A stretch of DNA of 64,000 bases from Gp6-AA40 sp964505975. GTDB lineage: Bacteria > Acidobacteriota > Vicinamibacteria > Vicinamibacterales > UBA2999. The notes beneath the pieces were generated by a model, which did not search any database, had not been told where the DNA came from, and was given only the letters and a program-made list of their open reading frames with translations. Every line of letters begins with the position of its first letter. The stretch's first letter is position 1. The position numbers and the translations under genes are program-made. Positions 53,283 to 62,002 of the stretch are shown here, one piece after another. The stretch is taken from the NCBI GenBank assembly GCA_964505975.1, contig CAZDLW010000003.1, positions 1 through 64,000 on the forward strand, written 5' to 3'.

Positions 53283-54188
53283 ATGAACGTGGCGAACTGT
53301 GCGTCTCTCGTGCGTTGGCTTGCGGGCGAGACCAACGTGATCAGGCTGAAAGCCTGGCGCGATCTCTATCGGCGCGGCGTGCTGTTCAGGTATTTGGTGG
53401 GCCGGTCCCTCGTCGCCGTGGATCTGTCGCAGTGGTTGGATATTCAGCGCAACGGTTACAAGCTCCGGTTTTTTCCATCAGCCCTCTCCGTTGCCATGTG
53501 GACAGACTCCAGTTACTTTCGAGAAGATGAAGAGCTTCTCATACACTACTTACGGCCGGGCGACACCGTGATTGACGTTGGTGCCAATATCGGCGCGATT
53601 ACCCTGGCAGCCGCTCAGGTCGTTGGCGAGACTGGTCGAGTCGTCGCCATCGAAGCGCATCCTCGGACGTTCGCGTACTTGCGTGAGAACGTACGTCTGA
53701 ACGAGAGAGCGAACGTAGATCTGCACAACGTGGCGATTGGCAGTGAGCCGGGACGGATTTGGTTTACCGACTACCGCTTGGATGAGCAGAATCACGTTGT
53801 GACGGATGGCCAGGGGTTCGAGGTGGCGGCCGTGCCACTGGATGATCTGGCGCGCGACGTTGTACGTGTAGCGCTACTGAAGGTTGACGTGGAGGGATAC
53901 GAGCGGGCGGTATTCGAAGGGGCCGTGCAGGTACTTGGCAGGACTGAAGCCGTGCTCTTTGAGTCTTGGGAGCGGCACTTCCGCAAGTACGGCGACACGA
54001 CCTCGGATGTTCTGACATTACTGCGCGGATGCGGGTTCGAGCTGTTTCGCACGGCGCCGGGCCTCACACCGATTCCAGACGACTATGTTTCACAGCGGTG
54101 CGAGAACCTTCTCGCTCTGCGCCCTCCGGCGCTCGAACGGTTGAGACCGCCATTGATGCGGTCGTCTGGCAGTGCGTCCGCGGCCTGA
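53283..54188 (+). CDS. FkbM-family methyltransferase
   Basis: A 301-residue protein with VIDVGANIGAITLAAA (SAM-binding), VVAIEAHPRTFAYLREN, VPLDDLARDVVRVALLKVDVEGYE and ESWERHFRKYG, all typical of FkbM methyltransferases that O-methylate sugars. The ATG at 53283 has CGGGG upstream; a TTG at 53235 in the same frame is an alternative. It is isolated by gaps of 242 and 278 bases and may have its own promoter. Confidence 0.88.
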   Translation: MNVANCASLVRWLAGETNVIRLKAWRDLYRRGVLFRYLVGRSLVAVDLSQWLDIQRNGYKLRFFPSALSVAMWTDSSYFREDEELLIHYLRPGDTVIDVGANIGAITLAAAQVVGETGRVVAIEAHPRTFAYLRENVRLNERANVDLHNVAIGSEPGRIWFTDYRLDEQNHVVTDGQGFEVAAVPLDDLARDVVRVALLKVDVEGYERAVFEGAVQVLGRTEAVLFESWERHFRKYGDTTSDVLTLLRGCGFELFRTAPGLTPIPDDYVSQRCENLLALRPPALERLRPPLMRSSGSASAA

Positions 54189-54251
54189 TCGTTCGAGCGA
54201 CATCGAACTAGACATGGTCCAGCAACGATTGCTCTCGGTACGACGAGCGGC

Positions 54252-54266
54252 TGGTTGGGGCTGTGC
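54252..54266 (+). promoter_or_regulatory. Very weak sigma-54-like element
   Basis: TGGTTGGGGCTGTGC lies in the gap before the next methyltransferase with correct GG-GC spacing, but other positions match poorly. Noted only because it is upstream of a transcription gap. Confidence 0.15.
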
Positions 54267-54466
54267 GCCCAGTCGTGTCCTCTGAGTTCCACTCGTCGAT
54301 GTCCGCTCGAAGGCGGCTTGAGTCGCCTTCAGGGCGAAGGCAAGTTGTTCCGAGTTCTCCGAAGGAACTTCCCGGTCGTCGCGAGACTGACATCACCACG
54401 GCTCAACAGGTGCGGAAGCGCGATTGTCTCGCCTCGGCCGGGGTCTATGAGGAGGTGTGCTAGCCG

Positions 54467-55537
54467 ATGAAGCCCGACGCGACACGGTTTTTCGTCTGTC
54501 CTGAGTGCTACGGAGATCTTTGCCTGCAGAGTGCGGACAGTCGCGAAGTCATCGAGGGACAGCTCGATTGCGGATGTGGCCGATCGTACCCGGTTGTGCG
54601 TGGCGTGCCGCGCTTTGTCTCGAGCGAGGACTACGCCGACACCTTTGGACGACAATGGACGCGCTGGGCGCGCACGCAGCACGACAGCCTCAACGGAACG
54701 AGGATCTTTCGCGGACGCCTCGAAAGCTACACGGGATGGACTCCCGAGGCGCTGGCTGACGAGGTCATCGTGGACGCGGGTTGTGGACCAGGTGGGTTCA
54801 TCGATGTCATCGAGCGGCATGTCCGAGCGGTCATCGGGTTCGACTTGTCGAAGGCGATCGATGCGTGTTATGAGCTGCACGGACGAAGCCCGTCCGTCTA
54901 TCTGGCGCAAGCGGACATCTTCAGGCCGCCGGTTCGGCCAGGTGTCGCCGATCGACTCTTCACCTTCGGCGTTGTCCAGCACACGCCGGATCCGGAGCGC
55001 GCGTTCCGATCGCTCGTCCCGCTCGTGAGACCCGGTGGCGAGATCGCCGTGTGGGTCTACCGACGTTACTTCATCCCACAGCCCGCCTACTGGCTTCGCC
55101 GCGTCACGGCAGGTATGCCAGAGCCGAAAGCCACGCACTTCATCGAGTGGTATGTCCCGAAAGCGCTGGCCGTCGCCACTCTCCTTGGTCACGTTCCCCT
55201 GATTGGGCGTCAGCTCCGCCGGCTCGTGCCGGTCGCGGACTACCGCCAGACGCTTTCCTTGACCGAGGATCAGCATCGCGAGTGGTCGTTGATGGATACG
55301 CATGACGGTCTCATCACGCGATTCACCTTCCCCCAGCGCTGGCGGGACCTGGAGCGGTGGATGGCCGATCTCGAAGGCGTGCGGCGTCCGGACCCGAAGC
55401 AAATGGCGGCTGTGGCACGGTTGCCTGGGCCTCCTGCAACTGCCCAACCGGACCCTGCGGTTGTTGGCCCCCTTCACCTTCTGCCAGGAAGCTCGGGGCG
55501 AGCTGCAGAGCGCGTGCGTATGGACAGGGAGCGATGA
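54467..55537 (+). CDS. SAM-dependent methyltransferase with N-terminal Trm112-like zinc domain
   Basis: A 356-residue protein. The N-terminus has C11/C14 (FVCPECYGDL) and a CGCGRSYPVVRGVPRFV stretch, the Trm112-like pattern; the SAM motif is VIVDAGCGPGGFIDVI with GVVQHTPDPERAFRSL. These two-domain methyltransferases are common in O-antigen loci. The C-terminal ~50 residues are rich in Pro and Ala and unlike the family. GAGGAGG lies about 12 bases before the ATG. The stop overlaps the next start. Confidence 0.85.
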   Translation: MKPDATRFFVCPECYGDLCLQSADSREVIEGQLDCGCGRSYPVVRGVPRFVSSEDYADTFGRQWTRWARTQHDSLNGTRIFRGRLESYTGWTPEALADEVIVDAGCGPGGFIDVIERHVRAVIGFDLSKAIDACYELHGRSPSVYLAQADIFRPPVRPGVADRLFTFGVVQHTPDPERAFRSLVPLVRPGGEIAVWVYRRYFIPQPAYWLRRVTAGMPEPKATHFIEWYVPKALAVATLLGHVPLIGRQLRRLVPVADYRQTLSLTEDQHREWSLMDTHDGLITRFTFPQRWRDLERWMADLEGVRRPDPKQMAAVARLPGPPATAQPDPAVVGPLHLLPGSSGRAAERVRMDRER

Positions 55538-56478
55538 GGGACACCGTCACGTTCTCGATCGTCATCCCGACCTACAATCGCGCGCCGTTCGTGACCCGTG
55601 CCATCGCCAGCTGCCTGCGCCAGCGCCATTCGGCGTTCGAGGTCCTTGTCGTCGACGACGGGTCGAGCGACGGGACCGCGGGCGCGGTTTCCGAAATCAC
55701 CGATCCTCGAGTGCGGCTCTTCGTTCAACCAGTCAATCGCGGCGTGTCTCCCGCGCGGAATCTCGCAGTCGAGCGTGCGCGCGGCGAGTGGATTGTGTGC
55801 CTGGACAGCGACGACGAACTGACCTCCGATGCGCTCGCGCTCATGGACGGGGAGATGCAGTGGGCGCCAGAGGGCGTGCAGGCGTTTCGCTTCATGTGCC
55901 GCTTCGACGACGGCTCCCTCTCCCCTGCCCCCCCGTTGCGCCGGGAGGTGTGGGATTACGAGGCGTATCTCCGATGGGCGGAGGACGTGTGTCTTCGCGG
56001 CGCGCAGGAGACATTACTCTGCATCAGGCGCCAGACGTTCGATACCGTCCGGTTTCCCGACGGGCACGCCCTGGAACCGCTGTACCATATGGACTTCGCC
56101 TCACGCTTTCTGACGGCGAGCAGTCCTGCTGTTGCGCGTCTCTATCACAGCGATGCACCCGACCAGTTGACGCGGCCGAACGTGGCACGGACGCTCGCAA
56201 CAGCGGTCGACCATGCCAGAAGCCTCGAAACGCTGTTGGAGCGTCACGGCGAGGCACTGGCACGCTGGGCTCCGGGTCTGTTCGCCATGTACACTCGTGG
56301 ACTTGCCACCCAGCAGTTTCTCGCCGGCGATCGCATAGCGGGCGTCAGAACGATCCATCGACTGATTCGTACGAGAGGCGGGTCAGTAGGCGCGTGGACG
56401 GTCCTCGGCTTGGGACTGATCGGCCGTCGCACGCTGGCGCACGCCCAGGCGCATCGGAGGCGCGCGCGAGCGTCTTGA
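55534..56478 (+). CDS. Family 2 glycosyltransferase
   Basis: A 314-residue GT2 enzyme: TFSIVIPTYNRAPFV, VVDDGSSDGTAG, and the metal-binding LDSDDELT. The start at 55534 follows GACAGGGAGCG and overlaps the preceding stop (ATGA). The tail after residue 200 has no recognised domain. It adds a sugar to the lipid-linked acceptor. Confidence 0.9.
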   Translation: MRDTVTFSIVIPTYNRAPFVTRAIASCLRQRHSAFEVLVVDDGSSDGTAGAVSEITDPRVRLFVQPVNRGVSPARNLAVERARGEWIVCLDSDDELTSDALALMDGEMQWAPEGVQAFRFMCRFDDGSLSPAPPLRREVWDYEAYLRWAEDVCLRGAQETLLCIRRQTFDTVRFPDGHALEPLYHMDFASRFLTASSPAVARLYHSDAPDQLTRPNVARTLATAVDHARSLETLLERHGEALARWAPGLFAMYTRGLATQQFLAGDRIAGVRTIHRLIRTRGGSVGAWTVLGLGLIGRRTLAHAQAHRRRARAS

Positions 56479-56793
56479 AGTCTCGTCAACAACGTGTCGC
56501 GTCGCGGTGCGATTCGCCAACGTCGCCACAGCGGTCTGGTGTTCCGATCCGGACGCGGGTCAGTCCGTGTCCTCGTGTCCCGATGGCGTCCTGGTGCTGA
56601 AGGTCGCCCAACGGCAGTGGATGCTCAGAGCTTCACTCCCCGGTGACTTGCCCCGGTCCTCGGTCCGGTTCCGTCGCTCCCACGACGGCGGCTTGGAACG
56701 CTCAGAGCCGATGACATACCGGCGCCCCGTGCGGTCCCGCATGATGGACACAATGCGACAACACAGTCGAGTCTCCTGCCGGCGGATAGCTTC
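56479..56793. other. Intergenic region before the spermidine-synthase-like gene
   Basis: These 315 bases have a small frame open from 56507 to 56797, but it has no known domain or ribosome site and overlaps the next start, so it is not called. A weak sigma-54-like element is at 56694-56708. Nothing else is recognised. Confidence 0.4.
56694..56708 (+). promoter_or_regulatory. Weak candidate sigma-54 promoter
   Basis: TGGAACGCTCAGAGC keeps the GG-GC spacing and most of the -24 box but has GAGC at -12. A start near 56720 would leave a 74-base leader before the spermidine-synthase-like gene. Confidence 0.22.
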
Positions 56794-59202
56794 ATGAAAT
56801 CAGTAGTTGTTGGTATGGAGGCCTCCGGCCGGGATGGGGTCCAGAGGTGGCAGATCGGCCTGTATCTGATCTTCTTCGTGGGTGGCATGCCAGCGCTGAT
56901 CTATCAAGTGGCGTGGCAGCGCGTGCTGACCCTCTACTTCGGCGTCGACATCTATTCCACATCTGTGATCGTCGCCACGTTCATGTTTGGCCTGGGTATC
57001 GGTTCCCTCATTGGCGGGTGGCTCGCTGACCGCGTGTCGAAGCCGGTGATGTACTACGCCGGTATCGAGGTCCTGATGGGCGGCTTCGGGTTCCTGAGCG
57101 TGCCACTATTTTCCGCCGTGGGGCAGTGGCTCGGCGGCGGAGCCCTCGCGACAGTCATCGTCGTGGACTTCGTACTGCTGCTCGTGCCGACAACGCTCAT
57201 GGGCATGACGCTTCCTCTCATGTGCCGCGTGATTATCGGCCAGGATCGCACGATCGGCCGCCACCTTTCCTGGCTGTACGGCGTGAACACGCTCGGTGCC
57301 GCAGTCGGTGCACTGGTGTCGGCGTACGTACTCATCGGAATCGTCGGCCTCGACGGCGCCACTCGGCTCGCTGCGTGGTTGAACATCGTTTTGGCGGTAG
57401 CGGTGTACGTCCTTGTCGCCAGTATGGGGGCGGGCGTCGCGAGAGAACAGACGGCCGTCGCGCCAGCGTCCGTCCCGGAACAGCACTCTCGAGACAGCGG
57501 AGGACAGACGGTTCTGGACTACCGGTGGGTACTCGTGTTCGCTGGCCTGTCCGGCTTCACGGCTCTTGGGTACGAGATTGTTTGGTACCGAGTTCTCGGC
57601 ATCATCCTGCACAGCACGGTCTATGTCTTCGGAACGATTCTCTTCTTCTTCCTCGCCGGCATGGCGGTGGGCTCACTGCTGGCCCGTAAGCATATCGACG
57701 CCGGCCGATGCATCGAGCGCTTTGGCCTGTGCCAGCTCGGCATCAGCGCATACGCATTCGTGCTCTTCACGCTACTTGGTCACTTCAGTGGATTGCCGGG
57801 AGTGCGACACGTCCTCGCGGCGTCGTTCTTCACGACGTTCCATCCGTCGCCGGAGCTGATCGCCGGGCACGTCGATCTCTTTTCCCTGTACTCCGTCGCC
57901 TCGATCGGGATCTGGGCGCTTGTGATCGTCGGCGTACCGGCGGTTCTGATGGGCTACGGCTTCACGAATCTGATGCGCGAAGGTGCCCAACACGTGCAGA
58001 GACTTGGGCGTGCGATCGGCGGAGTGTACTTCGCGAACATTCTGGGGTCGACCCTCGGAAGTCTGACGATTGGCTTCGGCGTCATTCATTACGCCGGCAG
58101 CGAGGCAGCCTTGAAGCTCCTGATCGTCTTGGGCACGCTCGTGCCCTTGGTCATCTTCATGAGGGCACGACCGGTTGCGGGATCGTCGCGAGGGTCGAGG
58201 GCCGCGGCGCCACGCCGTTTGGTGGTGGCCGCCATCGCGCTCGTGATGCTCGCGGTATTCACATTCCCGGGCAGGACCGCGATTATCAAGGCCATTCACC
58301 TCGCCGATTTCGAGATGGTGGACTTCATGGGGCTGGAGGACCGGACGGGCGTGTCGGTGCTGCGCCGCCAGCACGAGATCATCGCGTTTTCCCAAGAGCA
58401 GATCGTGTTGGGAGAAGAGCGCCTGTACATCGACGGCTCCCATCATGGTCAGGCGCCGACTACGGGGCTCCAGGAGGACGGCGGCGTGACCGTGGCCCTC
58501 GCTGCTCACGAGGCGCCTCGGCGCGTCCTCGCCATCGGCCTCGGTGACGGCCAGATGGCGTTGTCGGCTGTCCGGTCACCGGACGTGGAAGAAGTCGTCA
58601 TCGTCGAGTTGAACGGTACTCTCGACCGTGTATTGTTGCGGACGAGCCAAGGACGGACCGTGTTGAGCTCGGAAAAGACGAAATATGTCGTCGATGACGG
58701 CAGACGATGGCTGCTCGCGAACCCCGACGAGAAATTCGATCTGATCATGATGTTTCCCTTGCACGCCGCGCATGCACATAGTGGAACTCTGTACTCAATC
58801 GAGTTCTTCGGCCTGCTCACGAAACATCTCAACCATGGTGGAATCGTGTTCTTGAGAACGACCGACCTGTATTCGACAGCAAGAACGCTTGCGTTCGCGT
58901 TTCCACACGTGCTCCGGCTTGGCGACAGCGCCTATCTCGCGAGCACGGGAAGCATGCGGTTCCGAGTTGATCGGTTGCCGTCTTCGCCTGAAGAGGTTCC
59001 ACAACTTATCAGGGCCGACCGCCGCGACATTCTCGCCCACACGGAGCAGGCGCGGATCAACACGGACCTGCGGCCGAATAGCGAGTACTACATCACATAC
59101 CCATTCGTGGCCGCTCTACAGACGAGGATACGGCCACCTGAGCCGTACAAATCTGAACCGGCGCACCGGTTTCGGGGGCTCATCGGCGGAGGAGTGGAGT
59201 GA
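56794..59202 (+). CDS. Membrane protein with spermidine-synthase-like domain
   Basis: An 802-residue protein. The first ~500 residues form about twelve hydrophobic segments arranged like the MFS-type half of 'fused-MFS spermidine synthases' (SALIYQVAW-like PALIYQVAWQRVL, GLGIGSLIGGWLADR, repeated at 250 as YEIVWYRVLG). The C-terminal ~280 residues resemble spermidine synthase (LYIDGSHHGQAP, AIGLGDGQMALSA, VVIVELNGTL), but the usual catalytic Asp region reads FPLHAAHAHSGTLY, so aminopropyl transfer is doubtful. Its stop overlaps the sugar-phosphate transferase start. It is possibly a transport or modification protein of the envelope. Confidence 0.8.
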   Translation: MKSVVVGMEASGRDGVQRWQIGLYLIFFVGGMPALIYQVAWQRVLTLYFGVDIYSTSVIVATFMFGLGIGSLIGGWLADRVSKPVMYYAGIEVLMGGFGFLSVPLFSAVGQWLGGGALATVIVVDFVLLLVPTTLMGMTLPLMCRVIIGQDRTIGRHLSWLYGVNTLGAAVGALVSAYVLIGIVGLDGATRLAAWLNIVLAVAVYVLVASMGAGVAREQTAVAPASVPEQHSRDSGGQTVLDYRWVLVFAGLSGFTALGYEIVWYRVLGIILHSTVYVFGTILFFFLAGMAVGSLLARKHIDAGRCIERFGLCQLGISAYAFVLFTLLGHFSGLPGVRHVLAASFFTTFHPSPELIAGHVDLFSLYSVASIGIWALVIVGVPAVLMGYGFTNLMREGAQHVQRLGRAIGGVYFANILGSTLGSLTIGFGVIHYAGSEAALKLLIVLGTLVPLVIFMRARPVAGSSRGSRAAAPRRLVVAAIALVMLAVFTFPGRTAIIKAIHLADFEMVDFMGLEDRTGVSVLRRQHEIIAFSQEQIVLGEERLYIDGSHHGQAPTTGLQEDGGVTVALAAHEAPRRVLAIGLGDGQMALSAVRSPDVEEVVIVELNGTLDRVLLRTSQGRTVLSSEKTKYVVDDGRRWLLANPDEKFDLIMMFPLHAAHAHSGTLYSIEFFGLLTKHLNHGGIVFLRTTDLYSTARTLAFAFPHVLRLGDSAYLASTGSMRFRVDRLPSSPEEVPQLIRADRRDILAHTEQARINTDLRPNSEYYITYPFVAALQTRIRPPEPYKSEPAHRFRGLIGGGVE

Positions 59203-59876
59203 ATCGGGCTCTCTATTCCCGACTGGTCAAGCGTGTGTTTGACGCCATCGGTGCCGGCACGTTGTTGGTCATCGCTGCTCCGGTCATGGCCGGAATCGCG
59301 GTCACGATTTGGGCGACCATGGGACGACCGGTTCTATATGGGCAGGTGCGTCCGGGGCTTCATGAACGGCCGTTTCGTGTCTGGAAATTCCGGACGATGT
59401 CAGAGGCGAGAGACAGCGATGGACGACTTCTCTCCGACGGCGAGCGGCTGACGGCCGTTGGGCGGTGGCTTCGCGAACGGAGTCTGGACGAGCTTCCACA
59501 GTTGCTCAACGTGCTCGTGGGCGACATGAGCCTGGTCGGTCCGCGTCCGCTCCTTCTGAGATATCTGGATCGGTACTCTCCCAACCAGCGACGCCGGCAT
59601 GCCGTACGGCCTGGCATCACAGGCTGGGCGCAGGTCAACGGGCGCAATGCAGCCGACTGGGACATGCGCCTCGAGTACGATGTGTGGTACGCGCAGAACG
59701 CCTCGTTGACGCTCGACTGCCGGATCCTCTTGTTGACGGTTCGGAGCCTGCTCGATCGCGGCGACGTCTTCGCTGGTGCAGGGGCTGAACTGGATGAGTT
59801 TTGGGGCACTCACGGCGTGCCAGGTGCTGGACCGCGCGCCTACCCGGTGGAGTCTGACGAGCGGACGCGACGATGA
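59199..59876 (+). CDS. Initiating sugar-phosphate transferase (monotopic phosphoglycosyl transferase)
   Basis: A 225-residue small-type bacterial sugar transferase. One N-terminal re-entrant hydrophobic segment (LLVIAAPVMAGIAVTIW) precedes the catalytic core: GQVRPG, FRVWKFRTM, ERSLDELPQLLNVLVGDMSLVGPRP, and RPGITGWAQVNGRN. It transfers a sugar-1-phosphate to undecaprenyl phosphate, starting the repeat unit. GTG start overlaps the preceding stop (GTGA). Confidence 0.95.
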   Translation: MNRALYSRLVKRVFDAIGAGTLLVIAAPVMAGIAVTIWATMGRPVLYGQVRPGLHERPFRVWKFRTMSEARDSDGRLLSDGERLTAVGRWLRERSLDELPQLLNVLVGDMSLVGPRPLLLRYLDRYSPNQRRRHAVRPGITGWAQVNGRNAADWDMRLEYDVWYAQNASLTLDCRILLLTVRSLLDRGDVFAGAGAELDEFWGTHGVPGAGPRAYPVESDERTRR

Positions 59877-60111
59877 AGACCCAGGGAGAGTTCTGGTGGG
59901 CGACTTAGGAGTGTCGTCGTCACCGGGGGTCTTTCTGGCTGGACTACTCACACGACCGCGTGCAGGTACAGACGTTCGGAGTCGCGCTCCAGACGGCCGG
60001 TTCCGTCAAGGGAGCTGAGTATATGAAAGGACCATTGGCCCTCTCGCAGCACCGGAGAGAGTGTCGTCGTTCCAGCGACCGTATGCTCCGCACCTGGCCG
60101 TGGTTGCCAGC

Positions 60112-61686
60112 CTAATGGACGATCCGTACGTTTGGAGGAGGTGGCGGAGGCTCCACTTCGGATACCGATCGAGACTGTAGCCATCGGGGTTCCAGCAGTC
60201 TGGCGAAGTCCTCCAGCCACATTTCGATATTCGTTCGAAACTTCTGGCCAGGCGCGACGGTGTGAGGATTCGCTGGAACGTCGAGCAATCGGATATGTTG
60301 CGCCAGAATGGGATGTCCGCCCATATCGCTTTCACTCTTGACCCTTCCACCCATGTTGTTGGTGTCGCGAGTGAGCCCGGCCTGGGCCTGAGCAACGGCG
60401 GCCTGATCGACGCGATCACGATCGAGCGGGCGAGCGCCGGCATTGGCGAACACGAATGCGGGCACATCCTCGGTCGCGAGGATGGAGTAGTTGAACTGAG
60501 CATGCCAGGACGGCTCGGCACTTGGCGCCAACGCGGAACGCAATGTGTTGAGGTCGGTGACGCCGGCGTATCGTGAGCCGAGGTTGTTGCAGACCGTGCT
60601 CGGCAGCACTCCGGCCCACTGTCCGTCTTCATCGGGACCGGTGAACCCGTCTTTCAGATGCGGCGATTGATTCCCACGCATCCACAGTTCGTGGCGTTGA
60701 TAAGTCAGATTGTCTCGATTGATGTTGAGGAAGAACGGCTTCTGAGACGTGGAGCTCCCGTTCCCGATGCCTTGCGACGGAATGACCACGTTATTGACGT
60801 AAGCCAAGTACGAGCTATGTTTGGCGTCGGTGTCGGTACTGTGTCCACCTCCGCAGGAATTGGGCCAGAACATCGTAAACGTATAGTCTTCTGCCTCGTC
60901 ACCGGGGCCAGAACCGTATATCACATTGTTGAACATACTGCCGAGAGAGGCGATTTGACCGCCAGGTCCTGTAATCGGCTGCCGATGACTGTTGTGAACA
61001 TATAGATTTCTCGCGTGTGTAGCACGCTCTCGAATCGCGCCGCCCATGCCAGTGTAGGAGCCACCGCGATCGAGACCAAACGCACCAATGGAATCAAGTA
61101 CGCTCGAGTCCGATGAAAATATCAACCAGTTCATATACATGTTCCACGCGACCGACACATGGTCCAAGATGACATGACTCGAGGAGTAACCGATCCCCCC
61201 ATCCATCCCAGACTGGATCGTCCCCCATCCTCCTAGCGGCATTCCACCCGTGCCTGTACGAAACCGAAGATGCTGCACAACCACATGAGAGGTCGTGATC
61301 ACGAGCGGCCAGCCACGGATGTTGATGCCCGGTGACGGCGCTGTCTGCCCAGCGATCGTGATATAGGGGCTCCTGACGTAGAGCGTCGACCGCAACGCAA
61401 TCGTCCCACTCGTCTCGAAAATGACGATACGTGGACCAGCGGCCTCCACCGCGGCCCTGAGCGATCCAGGTCCGCTGTCGCTCAGGTTCGTGACTCGAAG
61501 AATGGCTCCGCCGCGTCCGCCAGGTGTGTCGATGCCGTACCCCTGATAATGCGGGCGGTAGCCTCCGTAATCGGGCGTCGACGTGCCCATGGAGGAGCCT
61601 GGTTGCACTAGAGCGCCGGCTAACACGATGGTCGCGGCTAGTCTCACGCGATGAGCACGTATCTGAGGCACGGGATCGAACTCCAC
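60112..61686 (-). CDS. Secreted pectate-lyase-like parallel beta-helix protein
   Basis: A 524-residue protein on the minus strand, convergent with the sugar transferase. A signal peptide (LAATIVLAGALVQ) is followed by repeated strand-turn units: GRGGAILRVTNLSDSGPGSLRAAV, VIFETSGTI, YITIAGQTAPSPGINI, VVVQHLRFRTG, VILDHVSVAWN. This is the pectate-lyase (PL1-like) right-handed beta-helix pattern. The last ~20 residues contain a Pro tract. It could cleave the locus' own uronic-acid-containing polymer or a plant pectin. The GTG start at 61686 has no strong ribosome site, and later GTG codons are alternatives. Confidence 0.82.
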   Translation of the reverse strand: MEFDPVPQIRAHRVRLAATIVLAGALVQPGSSMGTSTPDYGGYRPHYQGYGIDTPGGRGGAILRVTNLSDSGPGSLRAAVEAAGPRIVIFETSGTIALRSTLYVRSPYITIAGQTAPSPGINIRGWPLVITTSHVVVQHLRFRTGTGGMPLGGWGTIQSGMDGGIGYSSSHVILDHVSVAWNMYMNWLIFSSDSSVLDSIGAFGLDRGGSYTGMGGAIRERATHARNLYVHNSHRQPITGPGGQIASLGSMFNNVIYGSGPGDEAEDYTFTMFWPNSCGGGHSTDTDAKHSSYLAYVNNVVIPSQGIGNGSSTSQKPFFLNINRDNLTYQRHELWMRGNQSPHLKDGFTGPDEDGQWAGVLPSTVCNNLGSRYAGVTDLNTLRSALAPSAEPSWHAQFNYSILATEDVPAFVFANAGARPLDRDRVDQAAVAQAQAGLTRDTNNMGGRVKSESDMGGHPILAQHIRLLDVPANPHTVAPGQKFRTNIEMWLEDFARLLEPRWLQSRSVSEVEPPPPPPNVRIVH

Positions 61687-62002
61687 TGGATAGGGATGAT
61701 AGCGACTCGCTGGAGCAAGCTTGCCTCCAGAGACAGATTACCTGGACCTGCACATTCTCGCACCTTCAGACCACGAGGCGGCACCACTTCGACCATGATT
61801 CCGTTACCATCTCGACAACATTCCCACACTTGTGTCGGGTCAGGTCACGAAGCGTGGGTGTTGGGCATGTGCGGGCTACGCTCCGGTCTCCGACAGCCTC
61901 CCCTACTATCGTCGTTGCCGTTCCGGTGGTATAGCCCATGCTATAGCTGATGGGACCGTCTCGGGTAGCTCGAGTTGTGCGAAGGGCCCGACAGCAGGAT
62001 CG
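61687..62002. other. Divergent intergenic region between lyase-like and GT4 genes
   Basis: These 316 bases separate the lyase-like gene (minus) and the GT4 gene (plus). They contain TATAGC and GCTATA separated by four bases (61930-61945), which could be an operator. A GCAAGCTTGC palindrome with a weak sigma-54-like minus-strand reading lies at 61715-61729. No gene is recognised. Confidence 0.4.
61930..61945. promoter_or_regulatory. Operator-like palindrome
   Basis: TATAGC-N4-GCTATA is a perfect 6-bp inverted repeat in the divergent promoter region. It suggests a regulator-binding site shared by the two transcription units; the regulator is unknown. Confidence 0.3.

Noticed and set aside
56507..56797. 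Possible 96-residue protein before the spermidine-synthase-like gene
   Set aside because: No domain, no ribosome site, and it runs into the next start; treated as non-coding.
59876..59935. Possible terminator between the convergent sugar transferase and lyase-like genes
   Set aside because: GAAGACCC and GGGTCTT could pair but the loop would be about 45 bases; too weak to call.
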